The notes under the pieces were generated by a model. The model was given only the letters and a program-made list of their open reading frames with translations, had not been told where the DNA came from and did not search any database. 64,000 bases of DNA from Azoarcus_F sp036734105. Lineage in GTDB: Bacteria; Pseudomonadota; Gammaproteobacteria; Burkholderiales; Rhodocyclaceae. How positions within the stretch are numbered: the first letter of the stretch is position 1; each line of letters opens with the position of its first letter. Positions 43,425 through 53,068 of the stretch are shown piece after piece. Made by a program: the position numbers and the translations under genes. The stretch lies in NCBI GenBank assembly GCA_036734105.1, contig DAIMZH010000014.1:1-64000 (forward strand). Reading direction: 5' to 3'.

Positions 43425-44818
43425 AGACACTGTCCAATCTCTCCGTGCTGGTTCTGGGGCTGGGTGAGTCCGGGTTGGCGATGGCTCGCTGGTGTGCATA
43501 CTGTGGCGCGCGGGTGCTGGTTGCCGACAGTCGACAAGAGCCGCCGGGCATAAATGTTTTGCGCGACAGTTGCCCAGACATTGCGGTGCGTACTGGTGAG
43601 TTTGAAGTCTCCTTGCTGGATGGTGTTGAGCTTGTAGCGGTTAGCCCCGGGTTGGATTTTCATGGTTTTTTGCCCGCGGAGGCGCGCCGACGTGGCATTC
43701 CTGTGCTTGGTGAGCTGAGCCTGTTTGCACAGGCGCTGATTGACCTCGATGCGCGACGTGACACCCGAATCCTTGCGATCACCGGCACCAATGGCAAGAC
43801 CACCACCACGGCGCTGACCGCCGCGTTAGTCAAGGCTTGTGGGCTTGATGCGGTGGCTGCGGGCAACATCAGCCCGGCTGTGCTGGATGTTTTGCGGACG
43901 CGATGTGAATCCGGCAAGTCCCTTCCTGATTGCTGGGTGCTGGAACTTTCCAGCTTTCAGCTTGAAAGCATGGAAGGCTTGGCACCGGATGCAGCGACGG
44001 TGCTCAATGTGAGTGACGATCACCTGGATCGTCACGGCGATATGGTCAACTACGCCCAGATCAAGTCCCGGATATTTGACGGTTGTGCCGTGCAGGTGCT
44101 CAACCGGGACGACGAAAGGGTGGCTGCCATGGCGCGGCCGGGGGGGCATGTTATCAGCTTCGGTGCTGAAACGGCCCCCACGGATAATGATTATGGATTG
44201 CTTGCGCTTGACGGCCGCAACAGCCTGTATCGCGGCAGTCGGTGTTTGATCGATGCTGCCGAACTGCCTTTGCAGGGCACACATAATGCTCTGAATGCGC
44301 TTGCTGCGCTGGCATTGTGCGAGGCCATTGGTTGTCAATTGACGCCCCTGCTTGATGCCTTGAGAAGTTTCAAAGGGCTGCCTCATCGTATGGCGTTGGT
44401 GGCTTGCCGAGCCGATGGTGTGCGTTATTACAACGATTCCAAGGGCACCAACGTCGGTGCGACAGTGGCGGCCATGCTGGGAATCCAGGCACCGGTGGTG
44501 CTGATTGCTGGTGGCGATGGCAAGGGGCAGGATTTTTCTCCGTTGCGGGTTGCGATCCAGGGCAGAGCGCGAGGAGTGGTGCTGATTGGTCGGGACGCCG
44601 ACCGTATTGCCAACGCCTTGAGCGGAGTTGAGGTTTTGATCAAACGCTGTGAGACGCTCCAGCAGGCGGTAGTCGAGGCCGACGCACTTGCGCTCGCCGG
44701 CGATGCTGTAGTGTTGTCGCCAGCCTGCGCCAGCCTGGACATGTTCCGCAACTATGCGGATCGTGGTGACCAGTTTGCGACTGCAGTCCGGGATCTCCCG
44801 GAGGTGAGGGCCGTATGA
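43421..44818 (+). CDS. murD: UDP-MurNAc-L-alanine:D-glutamate ligase
   Basis: 465-residue Mur ligase with an N-terminal Rossmann-like UDP domain (VLGLGESGLAMARWCA). The P-loop AITGTNGKTTTTALT, NVSDDHLDRH and the C-terminal YYNDSKGTNVGATVAAM follow. The start at the ATGA overlap with mraY gives the usual length. Confidence 0.97.
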   Translation: MKTLSNLSVLVLGLGESGLAMARWCAYCGARVLVADSRQEPPGINVLRDSCPDIAVRTGEFEVSLLDGVELVAVSPGLDFHGFLPAEARRRGIPVLGELSLFAQALIDLDARRDTRILAITGTNGKTTTTALTAALVKACGLDAVAAGNISPAVLDVLRTRCESGKSLPDCWVLELSSFQLESMEGLAPDAATVLNVSDDHLDRHGDMVNYAQIKSRIFDGCAVQVLNRDDERVAAMARPGGHVISFGAETAPTDNDYGLLALDGRNSLYRGSRCLIDAAELPLQGTHNALNALAALALCEAIGCQLTPLLDALRSFKGLPHRMALVACRADGVRYYNDSKGTNVGATVAAMLGIQAPVVLIAGGDGKGQDFSPLRVAIQGRARGVVLIGRDADRIANALSGVEVLIKRCETLQQAVVEADALALAGDAVVLSPACASLDMFRNYADRGDQFATAVRDLPEVRAV

Positions 44819-46047
44819 AGCCTTTTGAGTCGCTTCTCGGAATGTTCGAAAACAGCTCCAGCGCCACGCATGCTGACACCAGTCGGGTGGTGGGTCGGCT
44901 GCTCAAGCGGCCCCGTTTTGATCATGATCTTGATCCCCTGTTGATCTGGCCTGTGCTGACACTGATGCTGCTCGGTCTGGTCATGGTCTATTCGGCCTCG
45001 ATTGCGATTGCCGAAGGGAGCGCACTCACCGGCAATCAGCCGCATTTCTATCTGGTGCGGCAAGCAGTCTTCATTGTGCTTGGGTTAGGCATTGGTTTTT
45101 CTGCCTTTCAGTTGTCCATGCGTCAATGGCAGCAACTCTCGCCTTATCTGTTTCTGCTCGGCATTGTCATGTTGTTGATGGTCTTCATTCCGGGCATTGG
45201 ACGCGAGGTCAACGGTTCGCACCGCTGGATCCCCCTCGGTCCGATCAATCTTCAGCCCTCCGAGCTGATGAAGGTGTTTGTGGCCTTGTATGCTGCGGAC
45301 TTCACCGTGCGCAAGCTGCCCATGCTCAGCGACTGGAGGCGTGGGCTGCTACCCATGTTGGCCGTCATTCTGCTGGCCGGTTTTCCGTTGATCATGCAAC
45401 CGGACTTTGGCGCGCTGGTCATTGTCAGCGTCATCGCTTGTTCGATTCTCTTTTTTGGCGGCATCAGTTTGCGCATCTTCGGCCTGATTGCTTCACTGGC
45501 GCTGGCGGGCTTTGTACTCCTGATTGTGGTGACACCTTATCGCCTGGCGAGGGTGATGGGTTTTCTTGATCCTTGGGATGACCCGTTTGGCAAAGGCTAT
45601 CAATTGACGCATTCATTGATCGCTTTTGGACGCGGCGAATTTTTTGGTGTGGGTCTCGGGGGCAGCATCGAAAAACTGTTCTACCTCCCAGAGGCACATA
45701 CCGACTTCATTCTTGCCGTGATCGCCGAAGAACTGGGTTTTGTGGGCGTGACTGTGGTTGTGCTGTTGTTTGCCGTGCTGGTTCATCGCGCTTTTGCGAT
45801 TGGCCGAGAAGCGGTGAACTTCGAGCGCTATTACTCGGGACTGGTGGCGATGGGGATTGGCGTCTGGCTTGGCGTTCAGTCCTTCATCAACATGGGGGTT
45901 AACATGGGTTTGCTGCCGACCAAGGGCTTGACGCTACCGCTCATGAGTTACGGCGGTTCGGCGCTGTTGTCGACCAGTCTCGCCTTGGCCATTCTGTTGC
46001 GTGTGGACTGGGAGAACCGCCAGCTCAAGCAGGGGAAGCAGGTATGA
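44815..46047 (+). CDS. ftsW: Septal peptidoglycan polymerase FtsW
   Basis: 410-residue SEDS-family glycosyltransferase with about ten membrane helices. A roughly 45-residue hydrophilic N-terminus precedes LLGLVMVYSAS. Diagnostic segments are GSHRWIPLGPINLQPSELMK, GFLDPWDDPFGKGYQLTHSLIAFG and the final LPLMSYGGSALLSTS. It pairs with FtsI to build septal murein. Confidence 0.97.
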   Translation: MKPFESLLGMFENSSSATHADTSRVVGRLLKRPRFDHDLDPLLIWPVLTLMLLGLVMVYSASIAIAEGSALTGNQPHFYLVRQAVFIVLGLGIGFSAFQLSMRQWQQLSPYLFLLGIVMLLMVFIPGIGREVNGSHRWIPLGPINLQPSELMKVFVALYAADFTVRKLPMLSDWRRGLLPMLAVILLAGFPLIMQPDFGALVIVSVIACSILFFGGISLRIFGLIASLALAGFVLLIVVTPYRLARVMGFLDPWDDPFGKGYQLTHSLIAFGRGEFFGVGLGGSIEKLFYLPEAHTDFILAVIAEELGFVGVTVVVLLFAVLVHRAFAIGREAVNFERYYSGLVAMGIGVWLGVQSFINMGVNMGLLPTKGLTLPLMSYGGSALLSTSLALAILLRVDWENRQLKQGKQV

Positions 46048-47117
46048 GCCGAACGCTTCTGGTCATGGCGGGTGGCACAGGCGGCCACATCTTTCCCGGA
46101 ATTGCGGTGGCTGAGCAATTGCGCAGTCGCGGCTGGCGCATCGTCTGGATGGGCAACGCTGACCGGATGGAAGGGCGTCTGATCCCCGAGCACGGCTATG
46201 AGACTGCGTGGATCCGTTTCGGCGCCCTGCGTGGCAAGGGTTTGCTGCCCAAGTTGTTGCTACCCGTAAACTTGTTGCGCGGGTTCTGGCAAGCCTTGAT
46301 GGCGCTGAACAAGGTTCGTCCTGACGTGGTGCTTGGAATGGGTGGCTATGTGACTTTTCCCGGCGGCATGATGGCGGTGTTGCTGGGCAAGCCGTTGGTG
46401 CTGCATGAGCAAAATTCGATTGCCGGCCTGGCCAACAAGGTGTTGTCCAAAGTGGCTGACTGCACCCTGACCGGCTTTCCCGATGCCTTGCCAGGCGGTC
46501 AGTGGGTAGGCAATCCGGTGCGCTCGGACATCGCTGCCGTGGCAGAGCCAGGCGAGCGCTTTGTCAAGCGCGAGGGCAGGCTGAAGGTTCTTGTTGTCGG
46601 TGGCAGTCTTGGGGCCACAGCGTTGAACGATGTCGTGCCGGCTGCCTTGGCGCGCCTGCCGGCCGAAACGCGGCCTGTTGTGACGCACCAGGCTGGGGTC
46701 AGACAGATCGACGCGTTGCGTCAATCGTATGAACGATCCGGCGTTCATGGCGAGTTGCTACCCTTTATCGATAACATGGCCGAACGCTATGCGGATGCCG
46801 ATGTGCTCATCTGCCGGGCCGGTGCAATCACGGTTGCCGAGCTGGCTGCAGTGGGTGTCGCAAGCATTCTTGTGCCGTACCCGCATGCCGTGGACGATCA
46901 CCAGACGGCTAATGCCCGTTTTCTCTCTGACGCAGGTGCAGCCGTGTTGTTGCCGCAGGACGAACTGAATCCTGAGCGCCTGGCTGAATTGCTGGCAGAT
47001 ATGGACAGATCCCGACTGCTGACCATGGCGATCCGCGCCAGGGCGTTGGGTCGTGCCGATGCCAGCGCCAGCGTCGCCGACATTTGCGCCGCCTGCGCGC
47101 CTGGAACTGACAAATGA
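46044..47117 (+). CDS. murG: Lipid II synthase (UDP-GlcNAc transferase)
   Basis: 357-residue GT28 glycosyltransferase. The N-terminal MAGGTGGHIFPGIAVAEQL, GMGGYVTFPGGMMA, HEQNSIAGLANKVLS and the donor-site CRAGAITVAELAAVGVASILVPYPHAVDDHQT are intact. It acts at the cytoplasmic face on lipid I. It is coupled to ftsW and murC. Confidence 0.97.
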   Translation: MSRTLLVMAGGTGGHIFPGIAVAEQLRSRGWRIVWMGNADRMEGRLIPEHGYETAWIRFGALRGKGLLPKLLLPVNLLRGFWQALMALNKVRPDVVLGMGGYVTFPGGMMAVLLGKPLVLHEQNSIAGLANKVLSKVADCTLTGFPDALPGGQWVGNPVRSDIAAVAEPGERFVKREGRLKVLVVGGSLGATALNDVVPAALARLPAETRPVVTHQAGVRQIDALRQSYERSGVHGELLPFIDNMAERYADADVLICRAGAITVAELAAVGVASILVPYPHAVDDHQTANARFLSDAGAAVLLPQDELNPERLAELLADMDRSRLLTMAIRARALGRADASASVADICAACAPGTDK

Positions 47118-48523
47118 AGCACAAGATCAAGCATATACACTTTGTTGGAATTGGTGGTGCCGGGATGAGCGGCATCGCTGAGGTGTTGCTCAACCTCGGG
47201 TTCTCAGTGACAGGCTCTGATTTGTCCGAAAGCACTGCAGTACGTCGCCTGCGTTCTATGGGCGCGCGCGTGCAGGTGGGGCACGCTGCTGCGAACGTGG
47301 CAGGTTCTGATGCTGTAGTGGTGTCGACTGCGGTGCGTCAGGACAACCCGGAGGTCATGGCCGCACACGAACGTCGCATTCCGGTAGTGCCGCGTGCCCA
47401 GATGCTGGCTGAGTTGATGCGTTTCAAGCAAGGCGTGGCGATTGCCGGCACCCATGGCAAGACCACTACCACCTCGCTGGTCACCAGCATTCTGGCCGAG
47501 GGCGGGCTGGACCCGACCTTTGTGATTGGCGGCAGGTTGAACGCCGCAGGCGCAAATGCCCGTCTGGGTTCCGGTGAATTTCTGGTGGCAGAGGCCGACG
47601 AGTCCGATGCTTCATTCCTGATGCTCAGTCCGGTGGTGTCGGTGGTCACCAATATCGACGCGGATCACATGGAAACCTATGGGCATGATTTCGGGAGGCT
47701 CAAGCAGGCCTTTGTCGACTTCCTGCAACGCTTGCCATTTTATGGCGTGGCAGTGCTCTGCGAGGATGATCCCAATGTGCGTGAGATCATGCCTGCCATC
47801 ACCAAGCAGATCGTACGCTATGGCCTGTCGGCTACGTCAAACATTCGTGCCGAGAATGTCCGTGCCGAAGACGGCGCCATGTTGTTTGATGCAGTCCGGG
47901 TCAACGGCAGCGTGTCGCGTCTGCCCATTCGGCTGAATCTGCCGGGCATACACAATGTGCTCAATGCGCTGGCTGCGATTGCGGTGGCAACAGAGTTGCA
48001 GGTGGCCGACGACGCGATCATCCGCGCGCTGGGCGAGTTCAAGGGGGTTGGGCGCCGCTTTCAACGCTATGGCGAAGTGCCGTTGCCTGGGGGCGACGGT
48101 AAGGCGCGTGGGTGCTTCACACTTGTCGACGACTATGGTCACCACCCGGTTGAAATGGCCGCCACCATCGCGGCAGCCAGGGGCGCCTTCCCCGGTCGGC
48201 GATTGGTGCTGGCTTTCCAGCCGCATCGATATACACGCACGCGCGACTGCTTTGAGGATTTTGTGCGTGTGCTGTCGTCGGTTGACGGTCTGTTTCTGGC
48301 CGAGGTTTACGCCGCTGGCGAAGCGCCGTTGGCGATGGCCGACGGCCGTGCGTTGGCGCGCGCCCTGCGGCTTGCCGGAAAGGTTGAGCCATTATTCATT
48401 GAGGATGTCGAGCAGATGCCGCAAGTTATTCTTGATGCAGCCCGGGACGGGGATGTCGTGATAACCATGGGTGCAGGATCGATTGGTGCGGTGCCTGGGC
48501 GTCTGGCGGGAGGTGTGCAGTGA
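47114..48523 (+). CDS. murC: UDP-N-acetylmuramate:L-alanine ligase
   Basis: 469-residue Mur ligase that adds the first stem residue. HFVGIGGAGMSGIAEVL at the N-terminus, the P-loop AGTHGKTTTTSLVTSIL, EADESDASFLMLSP (MurC type; compare DEYDTAF in Mpl) and VDDYGHHPVEM are seen. The ATGA overlaps murG and ddl. Confidence 0.97.
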   Translation: MKHKIKHIHFVGIGGAGMSGIAEVLLNLGFSVTGSDLSESTAVRRLRSMGARVQVGHAAANVAGSDAVVVSTAVRQDNPEVMAAHERRIPVVPRAQMLAELMRFKQGVAIAGTHGKTTTTSLVTSILAEGGLDPTFVIGGRLNAAGANARLGSGEFLVAEADESDASFLMLSPVVSVVTNIDADHMETYGHDFGRLKQAFVDFLQRLPFYGVAVLCEDDPNVREIMPAITKQIVRYGLSATSNIRAENVRAEDGAMLFDAVRVNGSVSRLPIRLNLPGIHNVLNALAAIAVATELQVADDAIIRALGEFKGVGRRFQRYGEVPLPGGDGKARGCFTLVDDYGHHPVEMAATIAAARGAFPGRRLVLAFQPHRYTRTRDCFEDFVRVLSSVDGLFLAEVYAAGEAPLAMADGRALARALRLAGKVEPLFIEDVEQMPQVILDAARDGDVVITMGAGSIGAVPGRLAGGVQ

Positions 48524-49437
48524 GTGCCGAAATGGGACGAGTCGCGGTGTTGATGGGGGGGCATTCGGCCGAGCGCAATGTGTCGCTGATGTCGGGTGCC
48601 GCAGTGCTTGAGTCCCTGCTGCGCTCGGGTGTGGATGCGCATGCCTTTGATCCGGCAGAGCGTGACTTGTGCGAACTCCGACGCGATGGTGTCGATCGGG
48701 CCTTTGTGATTCTTCACGGACGAGGCGGCGAGGACGGCACCGTTCAGGGCATGCTGGAAAGCATGTGCATTCGTTACACCGGTAGTGGTGTGATGGCCTC
48801 TGCCATTGCGATGGACAAATGGCGAACAAAGATGATCTGGGCCGCGTGTGGTCTGCCGACGCCGCGCTATGCCATTCTTGACGCGAGCAGCGACTGGGCC
48901 GCGGTCGCCAGTGAGCTTGGCATGCCCTTGTTTGTCAAGCCGGTTCATGAGGGCTCCAGCATGGGGGCGAGCAAGGTCAGCCGCGCTAAAGACCTGCGGC
49001 AGGCCTGGGAGCAGGCCGCACAGTTTGACGAACTCGTCATTGCGGAAGAGTTCATCGACGGGGCTGAGCTGACAGCGCCCTTTCTGAATGACGAAGCGCT
49101 TCCGTTGATCCGTATCGAAGCGCCCGGCGGCAATTACGATTATCAGAACAAATACTTCTCGGACGACACCCTCTATCACTGCCCCAGCGGCTTGCCTGAA
49201 GCACAGGAGAATGCCTTGCGCGCATTGGCAATCAAGAGTGCCCGCGTGCTGGGGTGTCGGGGTTGGGGGCGCGCCGACCTGATGCTGACCCGAGACGGCC
49301 TGCCTTATCTGCTGGAGATGAACACTGCCCCCGGCATGACCGGACATTCGCTGGTGCCGATGGCTGCACGTCAGGCTGGCCTGGACTTTGATGCACTGTG
49401 TCTCAGAATTCTTGAGGGGGCTGGACTTGGTCGCTGA
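48520..49437 (+). CDS. ddlB: D-alanine:D-alanine ligase
   Basis: 305-residue ATP-grasp ligase supplying D-Ala-D-Ala to MurF. The N-terminal VLMGGHSAERNVSLMSGAAVL, LHGRGGEDGTVQGMLE, FVKPVHEGSSMG, and the C-terminal EMNTAPGMTGHSLVPMAAR are complete. It is positioned between murC and ftsQ, as in E. coli. Confidence 0.97.
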   Translation: MSAEMGRVAVLMGGHSAERNVSLMSGAAVLESLLRSGVDAHAFDPAERDLCELRRDGVDRAFVILHGRGGEDGTVQGMLESMCIRYTGSGVMASAIAMDKWRTKMIWAACGLPTPRYAILDASSDWAAVASELGMPLFVKPVHEGSSMGASKVSRAKDLRQAWEQAAQFDELVIAEEFIDGAELTAPFLNDEALPLIRIEAPGGNYDYQNKYFSDDTLYHCPSGLPEAQENALRALAIKSARVLGCRGWGRADLMLTRDGLPYLLEMNTAPGMTGHSLVPMAARQAGLDFDALCLRILEGAGLGR

Positions 49438-50245
49438 GCACCAACGCTTCCTGTCGGAGCGTCGCCGACCGGGGGCACGATCCCTCGGCGGACGGCGCGA
49501 GCCGCCAGGCCTGTGGCACCGGCCGGTGCTGCTCAACCTGGTCGCTGATCTTCTGGTTTTGTTTGTGATTCTCAGCCTGCTCTATGCGCTGGCGATGTGG
49601 CTGTTGGCTCGCCCCTACTTTCAGGTGAGTGACGTCCGGGTGTTGACGCCATCGGCCAACGTCACGGTGGCGCAGCTTGAGTATGTTGCCCGCTCGTCGG
49701 TGACTGGCAATTTCTTTACCGTCAATCTGGAGAAGGTACGCATTGACCTCGAAAAGCTGCCATGGGTGGATCGTGCCGAAGTGCGTCGTCAGTGGCCGGA
49801 TACGCTTGAAATCCGTTTGCGCGAGCATCAGGCGGTGGCTTACTGGGCCTCCGCCGATAGCGACGAGATGCATCTGGTGAATCAGCGGGGTGAGATCTTT
49901 GTGGCTTCCAGCAACCTGAACATGCCGGTCTTTTCGGGCCCGGTGGGTAGCGCCCCGTTTTTGTTGCAACGCCATCGTGAGTATGTCGACAAGTTGGCTG
50001 CAATCGGTCGGGAGCCGAAGTCCTTGTCGCTGTCTGCCCGCCATGCATGGGAGCTACGACTGGACAACGGCATGTTGTTGCTGTTGGGGCGGGATGCTGG
50101 CGGTGTGTCGGTATCGGAAAGGCTGGCCCGTTTCGTCAAAACCTGGCCACAAGCGAGTGAAAAATTGAACAACGAACCGATGTTGGTGGCAGACCTGCGC
50201 TATCGCACCGGTTATGCATTGCGGCCACTGGCGGCGCAGGAATAA
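49427..50245 (+). CDS. ftsQ: Cell division protein FtsQ
   Basis: 272-residue bitopic protein with an Arg-rich cytoplasmic tail, one membrane helix (about residues 42-62, LLVLFVILSLLYALAMWLL), a POTRA domain starting FQVSDVRVLTPSANVT, and a beta domain. No ATG fits. A TTG at 49427 has AGGGGG 7 bases before it and overlaps the ddlB end by 11 bp, so I use it. The start choice is inference. Confidence 0.9.
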   Translation: MVAEHQRFLSERRRPGARSLGGRREPPGLWHRPVLLNLVADLLVLFVILSLLYALAMWLLARPYFQVSDVRVLTPSANVTVAQLEYVARSSVTGNFFTVNLEKVRIDLEKLPWVDRAEVRRQWPDTLEIRLREHQAVAYWASADSDEMHLVNQRGEIFVASSNLNMPVFSGPVGSAPFLLQRHREYVDKLAAIGREPKSLSLSARHAWELRLDNGMLLLLGRDAGGVSVSERLARFVKTWPQASEKLNNEPMLVADLRYRTGYALRPLAAQE

Positions 50246-50259
50246 CTGGAACACCCGAA

Positions 50260-51489
50260 ATGAGCAAGGAATACAAGGATCTGATTGTTGGACTCGATAT
50301 TGGCACCTCCAAGGTAACTTGTGTGGTGGCCGAGAATCGTGCGGACGGTCGTCTTGATGTTGTCGGTTTGAGTACCCACCCCATGAGTGGCCTCAAGCGT
50401 GGTGTGGTGGTAAACATCGAAACCACGGTCGACGCCATCTCCCGCGCGGTGCAGGAGGCCGAATTGATGGCCAACTGCAAGATTCGTGATGTGTATACCG
50501 GCATTGCCGGCAGCCACATCAAGAGTTTCAACTCAAACGGCATGGTCGCCATCAAGGACAAGGAGGTTTCACCGCTTGATGTTGAACGTGTGATCGAGGT
50601 GGCGCGCGCCATGCCGATTCCGGCCGAGCAGCAGATTCTGCACATCCTGACGCAGGAATTCATCATCGACGGTCAGGGTGGTGTGCGCGAGCCGATCGGC
50701 ATGAGCGGGGTCAAGCTTGAGGTCAAGGTGCACATCGTGACCGGCGCGGTATCTGCCGCGCAGAACGTCATCAAGTGTGTGCGTCGTTGTGGGCTTGAGG
50801 TCATGGACCTGATCCTGCAGCCGTTGGCCTCCAGTTATGCGGTGCTTACCGAGGACGAAAAGGAGTTGGGTGTGTGTCTGGTCGATATTGGTGGTGGCAC
50901 CGCCGATATTGCAGTTTTCACCCAAGGGGCGATTCGGCACACTGCCGTGCTGCCGGTGGCGGGTGACCAGATCACCAACGATATTGCGATGGCGCTGCGC
51001 ACGCCAACATCGGGCGCTGAGGATTTGAAGATTCGATACGGTGTGGCGATGCATGCGATGGCCGACCCGGATCAGATGATTGATGTGGCTGGTGTGGGGG
51101 ATCGTCCGGTGCGCACCCTTTCACGGCAGCGCCTTGCGGATGTGATCGAGCCGCGCGTGTCCGAACTCTTCGAGCTGGTGCAGGCCGAGCTCAGGCGCAG
51201 CGGTTATGAAGAGTTGTTGTCGTCGGGGATCGTGTTGACCGGAGGCTCATCAGTCATGCCTGGCATGAGCGAACTCGGCGAAGACGTCTTCAACATGCCG
51301 GTCAGAGTTGGTTCCCCCCAATATCACGGTGCCCTGTCCGATCTGGTGTGCATGCCCCATTACTCGGCGGGCATGGGTCTGATCATCGAAGGGCAAATGC
51401 AACGACGTCGGGGCATTCAGGCGCGCGAGTCACGTGGTTTCAAACAAGTTTTTGGGGGACTCAAATCATGGTTTCAGAGGAATTTTTGA
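50260..51489 (+). CDS. ftsA: Cell division protein FtsA
   Basis: 409-residue actin-fold protein that tethers FtsZ to the membrane. LIVGLDIGTSKVTCVVAE (phosphate 1), the SHI-1C subdomain, VDIGGGTADIAVF (phosphate 2), VLTGGSSVMPG, and a C-terminal amphipathic membrane-targeting helix (GGLKSWFQRNF) are present. It lies 14 bp after ftsQ. Confidence 0.97.
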   Translation: MSKEYKDLIVGLDIGTSKVTCVVAENRADGRLDVVGLSTHPMSGLKRGVVVNIETTVDAISRAVQEAELMANCKIRDVYTGIAGSHIKSFNSNGMVAIKDKEVSPLDVERVIEVARAMPIPAEQQILHILTQEFIIDGQGGVREPIGMSGVKLEVKVHIVTGAVSAAQNVIKCVRRCGLEVMDLILQPLASSYAVLTEDEKELGVCLVDIGGGTADIAVFTQGAIRHTAVLPVAGDQITNDIAMALRTPTSGAEDLKIRYGVAMHAMADPDQMIDVAGVGDRPVRTLSRQRLADVIEPRVSELFELVQAELRRSGYEELLSSGIVLTGGSSVMPGMSELGEDVFNMPVRVGSPQYHGALSDLVCMPHYSAGMGLIIEGQMQRRRGIQARESRGFKQVFGGLKSWFQRNF

Positions 51490-51528
51490 GCAAGGTTGGG
51501 AATTGGGTTGGAATTTGAGGATTGGCGA

Positions 51529-51566
51529 TTGCACCGCGCTATTTAGTAGGTATTATCTTGGATAAT
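51529..51566 (+). promoter_or_regulatory. Candidate ftsZ promoter with overlapping palindrome
   Basis: In the 140-bp ftsA-ftsZ gap, TTGCAC (51529-51534) and TATTAT (51551-51556) are spaced 16 bp. The -10 overlaps a perfect inverted repeat ATTATC-TTG-GATAAT (51552-51566). This is the only large gap inside the cluster before ftsZ, so a dedicated and regulated ftsZ promoter is plausible. Confidence 0.55.
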
Positions 51567-51629
51567 GACTAGATAGCCGTGGTGTGGCGTCATAATTGAG
51601 CAGTAGTGGTTTATTTGGGAGGCAGGCCA

Positions 51630-52766
51630 ATGTTCGAGATTACTGAAAAGGAAAGCACTGTAACCACTGGAACCGTGATCAAGGTCATCGGCGTCGGCGG
51701 TGCAGGAGGCAATGCGGTTGATCACATGATTCGTGAGGGTGTGGTTGGCGTTGATTTTGTGGTTGCCAATACGGATGCTCAGGCATTGTCGCGTTGTCTG
51801 GCTAGCACCAAGGTGCAGTTGGGAACAACTGGTCTGGGTGCTGGCTCCAAGCCTGAGGCGGGTCGTGCTGCGGCGCAGGATTCCCGCGAGGCCATTGCGG
51901 CGGCGCTTGATGGTGCGCATATGTGTTTCATTACCGGTGGCATGGGTGGCGGAACCGGAACCGGGTCGGCGCCAGTGGTAGCCGAGGTTGCCAAGGAAAT
52001 GGGCATTCTCACCGTGGCGGTGGTGACCAAACCCTTCGACTTTGAAAATCGCGAACGGGTCGCCGAAAGCGGTATCGAGGAACTGAGCAAACAGGTCGAT
52101 TCCCTGATCGTAGTGCTCAACGACAAACTCCTTGAGGTCTATGGTGATGATGCTGCGTTCGAGGATTGCTTCCGTTCGGCCGACGATGTTCTCAAGAACG
52201 CGGTGGGTGGTATTGCCGAAATCATCAACGTGCCGGGTCTGGTAAACGTCGACTTCCAGGATGTTCGCACGGCGATGGGTGAGATGGGTCGTGCCATGAT
52301 GGGGTCTGCCGAAACATCAGGTATCGATCGCGCCCGGATCGCTGCGGAACAGGCGGCAGTCAGCCCTCTGCTCGAAGGCACCGAACTGGCCGGAGCGCGC
52401 TGCGTGCTGATCAACATCACCGCCAGCCGTTCGCTGAAGATGTCTGAAGTGCGCGACGCGGTTCGCACCGTCAAGGCCTATGCTTCGCCCGAAGCTTTCG
52501 TCAAGTACGGGACCGTATTTGAAGAAGGCATGGAGGACCGCTTGCGTGTCACCGTGGTGGCAACCGGACTTGGCGCAGCTCAGGCCGCGACACGGCAGCC
52601 GGTCATGCATGTTGTGGCAGGCACCGGTACTTATGGCCCGAGCGCACCCAGTGAGAGTGATGTCCCCAGCGTAGTGCGTCGTCGTCGGTCTACCGTGGAG
52701 GCCATGAGTGAAAAGGGTATCGAGGCCTTCGATATTCCGGCCTTTTTGCGCAAGCAGGCTGACTGA
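51630..52766 (+). CDS. ftsZ: Cell division tubulin homologue FtsZ
   Basis: 378-residue GTPase that forms the Z-ring. It has an N-terminal GVGGAGGNAVDHMI, the tubulin signature GGMGGGTGTGSAPVVAEVAKE, the T7 loop NVDFQDVRTAMGEMG, a variable linker, and the conserved C-terminal peptide FDIPAFLRKQ that binds FtsA/ZipA. GGGAGG stands 7 bases before the ATG. Confidence 0.98.
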   Translation: MFEITEKESTVTTGTVIKVIGVGGAGGNAVDHMIREGVVGVDFVVANTDAQALSRCLASTKVQLGTTGLGAGSKPEAGRAAAQDSREAIAAALDGAHMCFITGGMGGGTGTGSAPVVAEVAKEMGILTVAVVTKPFDFENRERVAESGIEELSKQVDSLIVVLNDKLLEVYGDDAAFEDCFRSADDVLKNAVGGIAEIINVPGLVNVDFQDVRTAMGEMGRAMMGSAETSGIDRARIAAEQAAVSPLLEGTELAGARCVLINITASRSLKMSEVRDAVRTVKAYASPEAFVKYGTVFEEGMEDRLRVTVVATGLGAAQAATRQPVMHVVAGTGTYGPSAPSESDVPSVVRRRRSTVEAMSEKGIEAFDIPAFLRKQAD

Positions 52767-53068
52767 GTGCTTTTTGAACCGACGCGAGTGCGCAAGCATG
52801 GTGCGCTTGTGTGTGTTTTGCTTCGCCAGCGGAGTCAGTGAACCTTATCCGTCCGTGGCGTCATTTGGCCTTGTGCTTCCTTGGCCTGACGAAGGACGGA
52901 TAGCGTGACGCTACCCGCTTGGCGTGCACCGTCGCTCAAGTCTGCTTGCCTCCCTTGTGGCAGTCTCGCGTCGTCGGCCTCTACGCTGGTGATAGCCCTG
53001 TGTGATCACGCTGATTGGGCAACGCAGCGTGGCTGCGTGATAACATTGATCACATGAAACCCAAGTCA
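52767..53068. other. ftsZ-lpxC intergenic region with long imperfect hairpin
   Basis: About 300 bp with no coding character. It holds an extended hairpin at 52846-52902: outer arms TATCCGTCC/GGACGGATA, then inner arms CGTCA/TGACG and GGCC/GGCC. It may separate ftsZ and lpxC transcription by terminating or pausing. An lpxC promoter probably lies in the last 60 bp (TTGGGC and GATAAC near 53015-53045, weak). Confidence 0.55.

Noticed and set aside
52708..52908. 66-residue frame in the ftsZ-lpxC gap
   Set aside because: It starts within ftsZ in another frame and includes the hairpin arms; no conservation evident.
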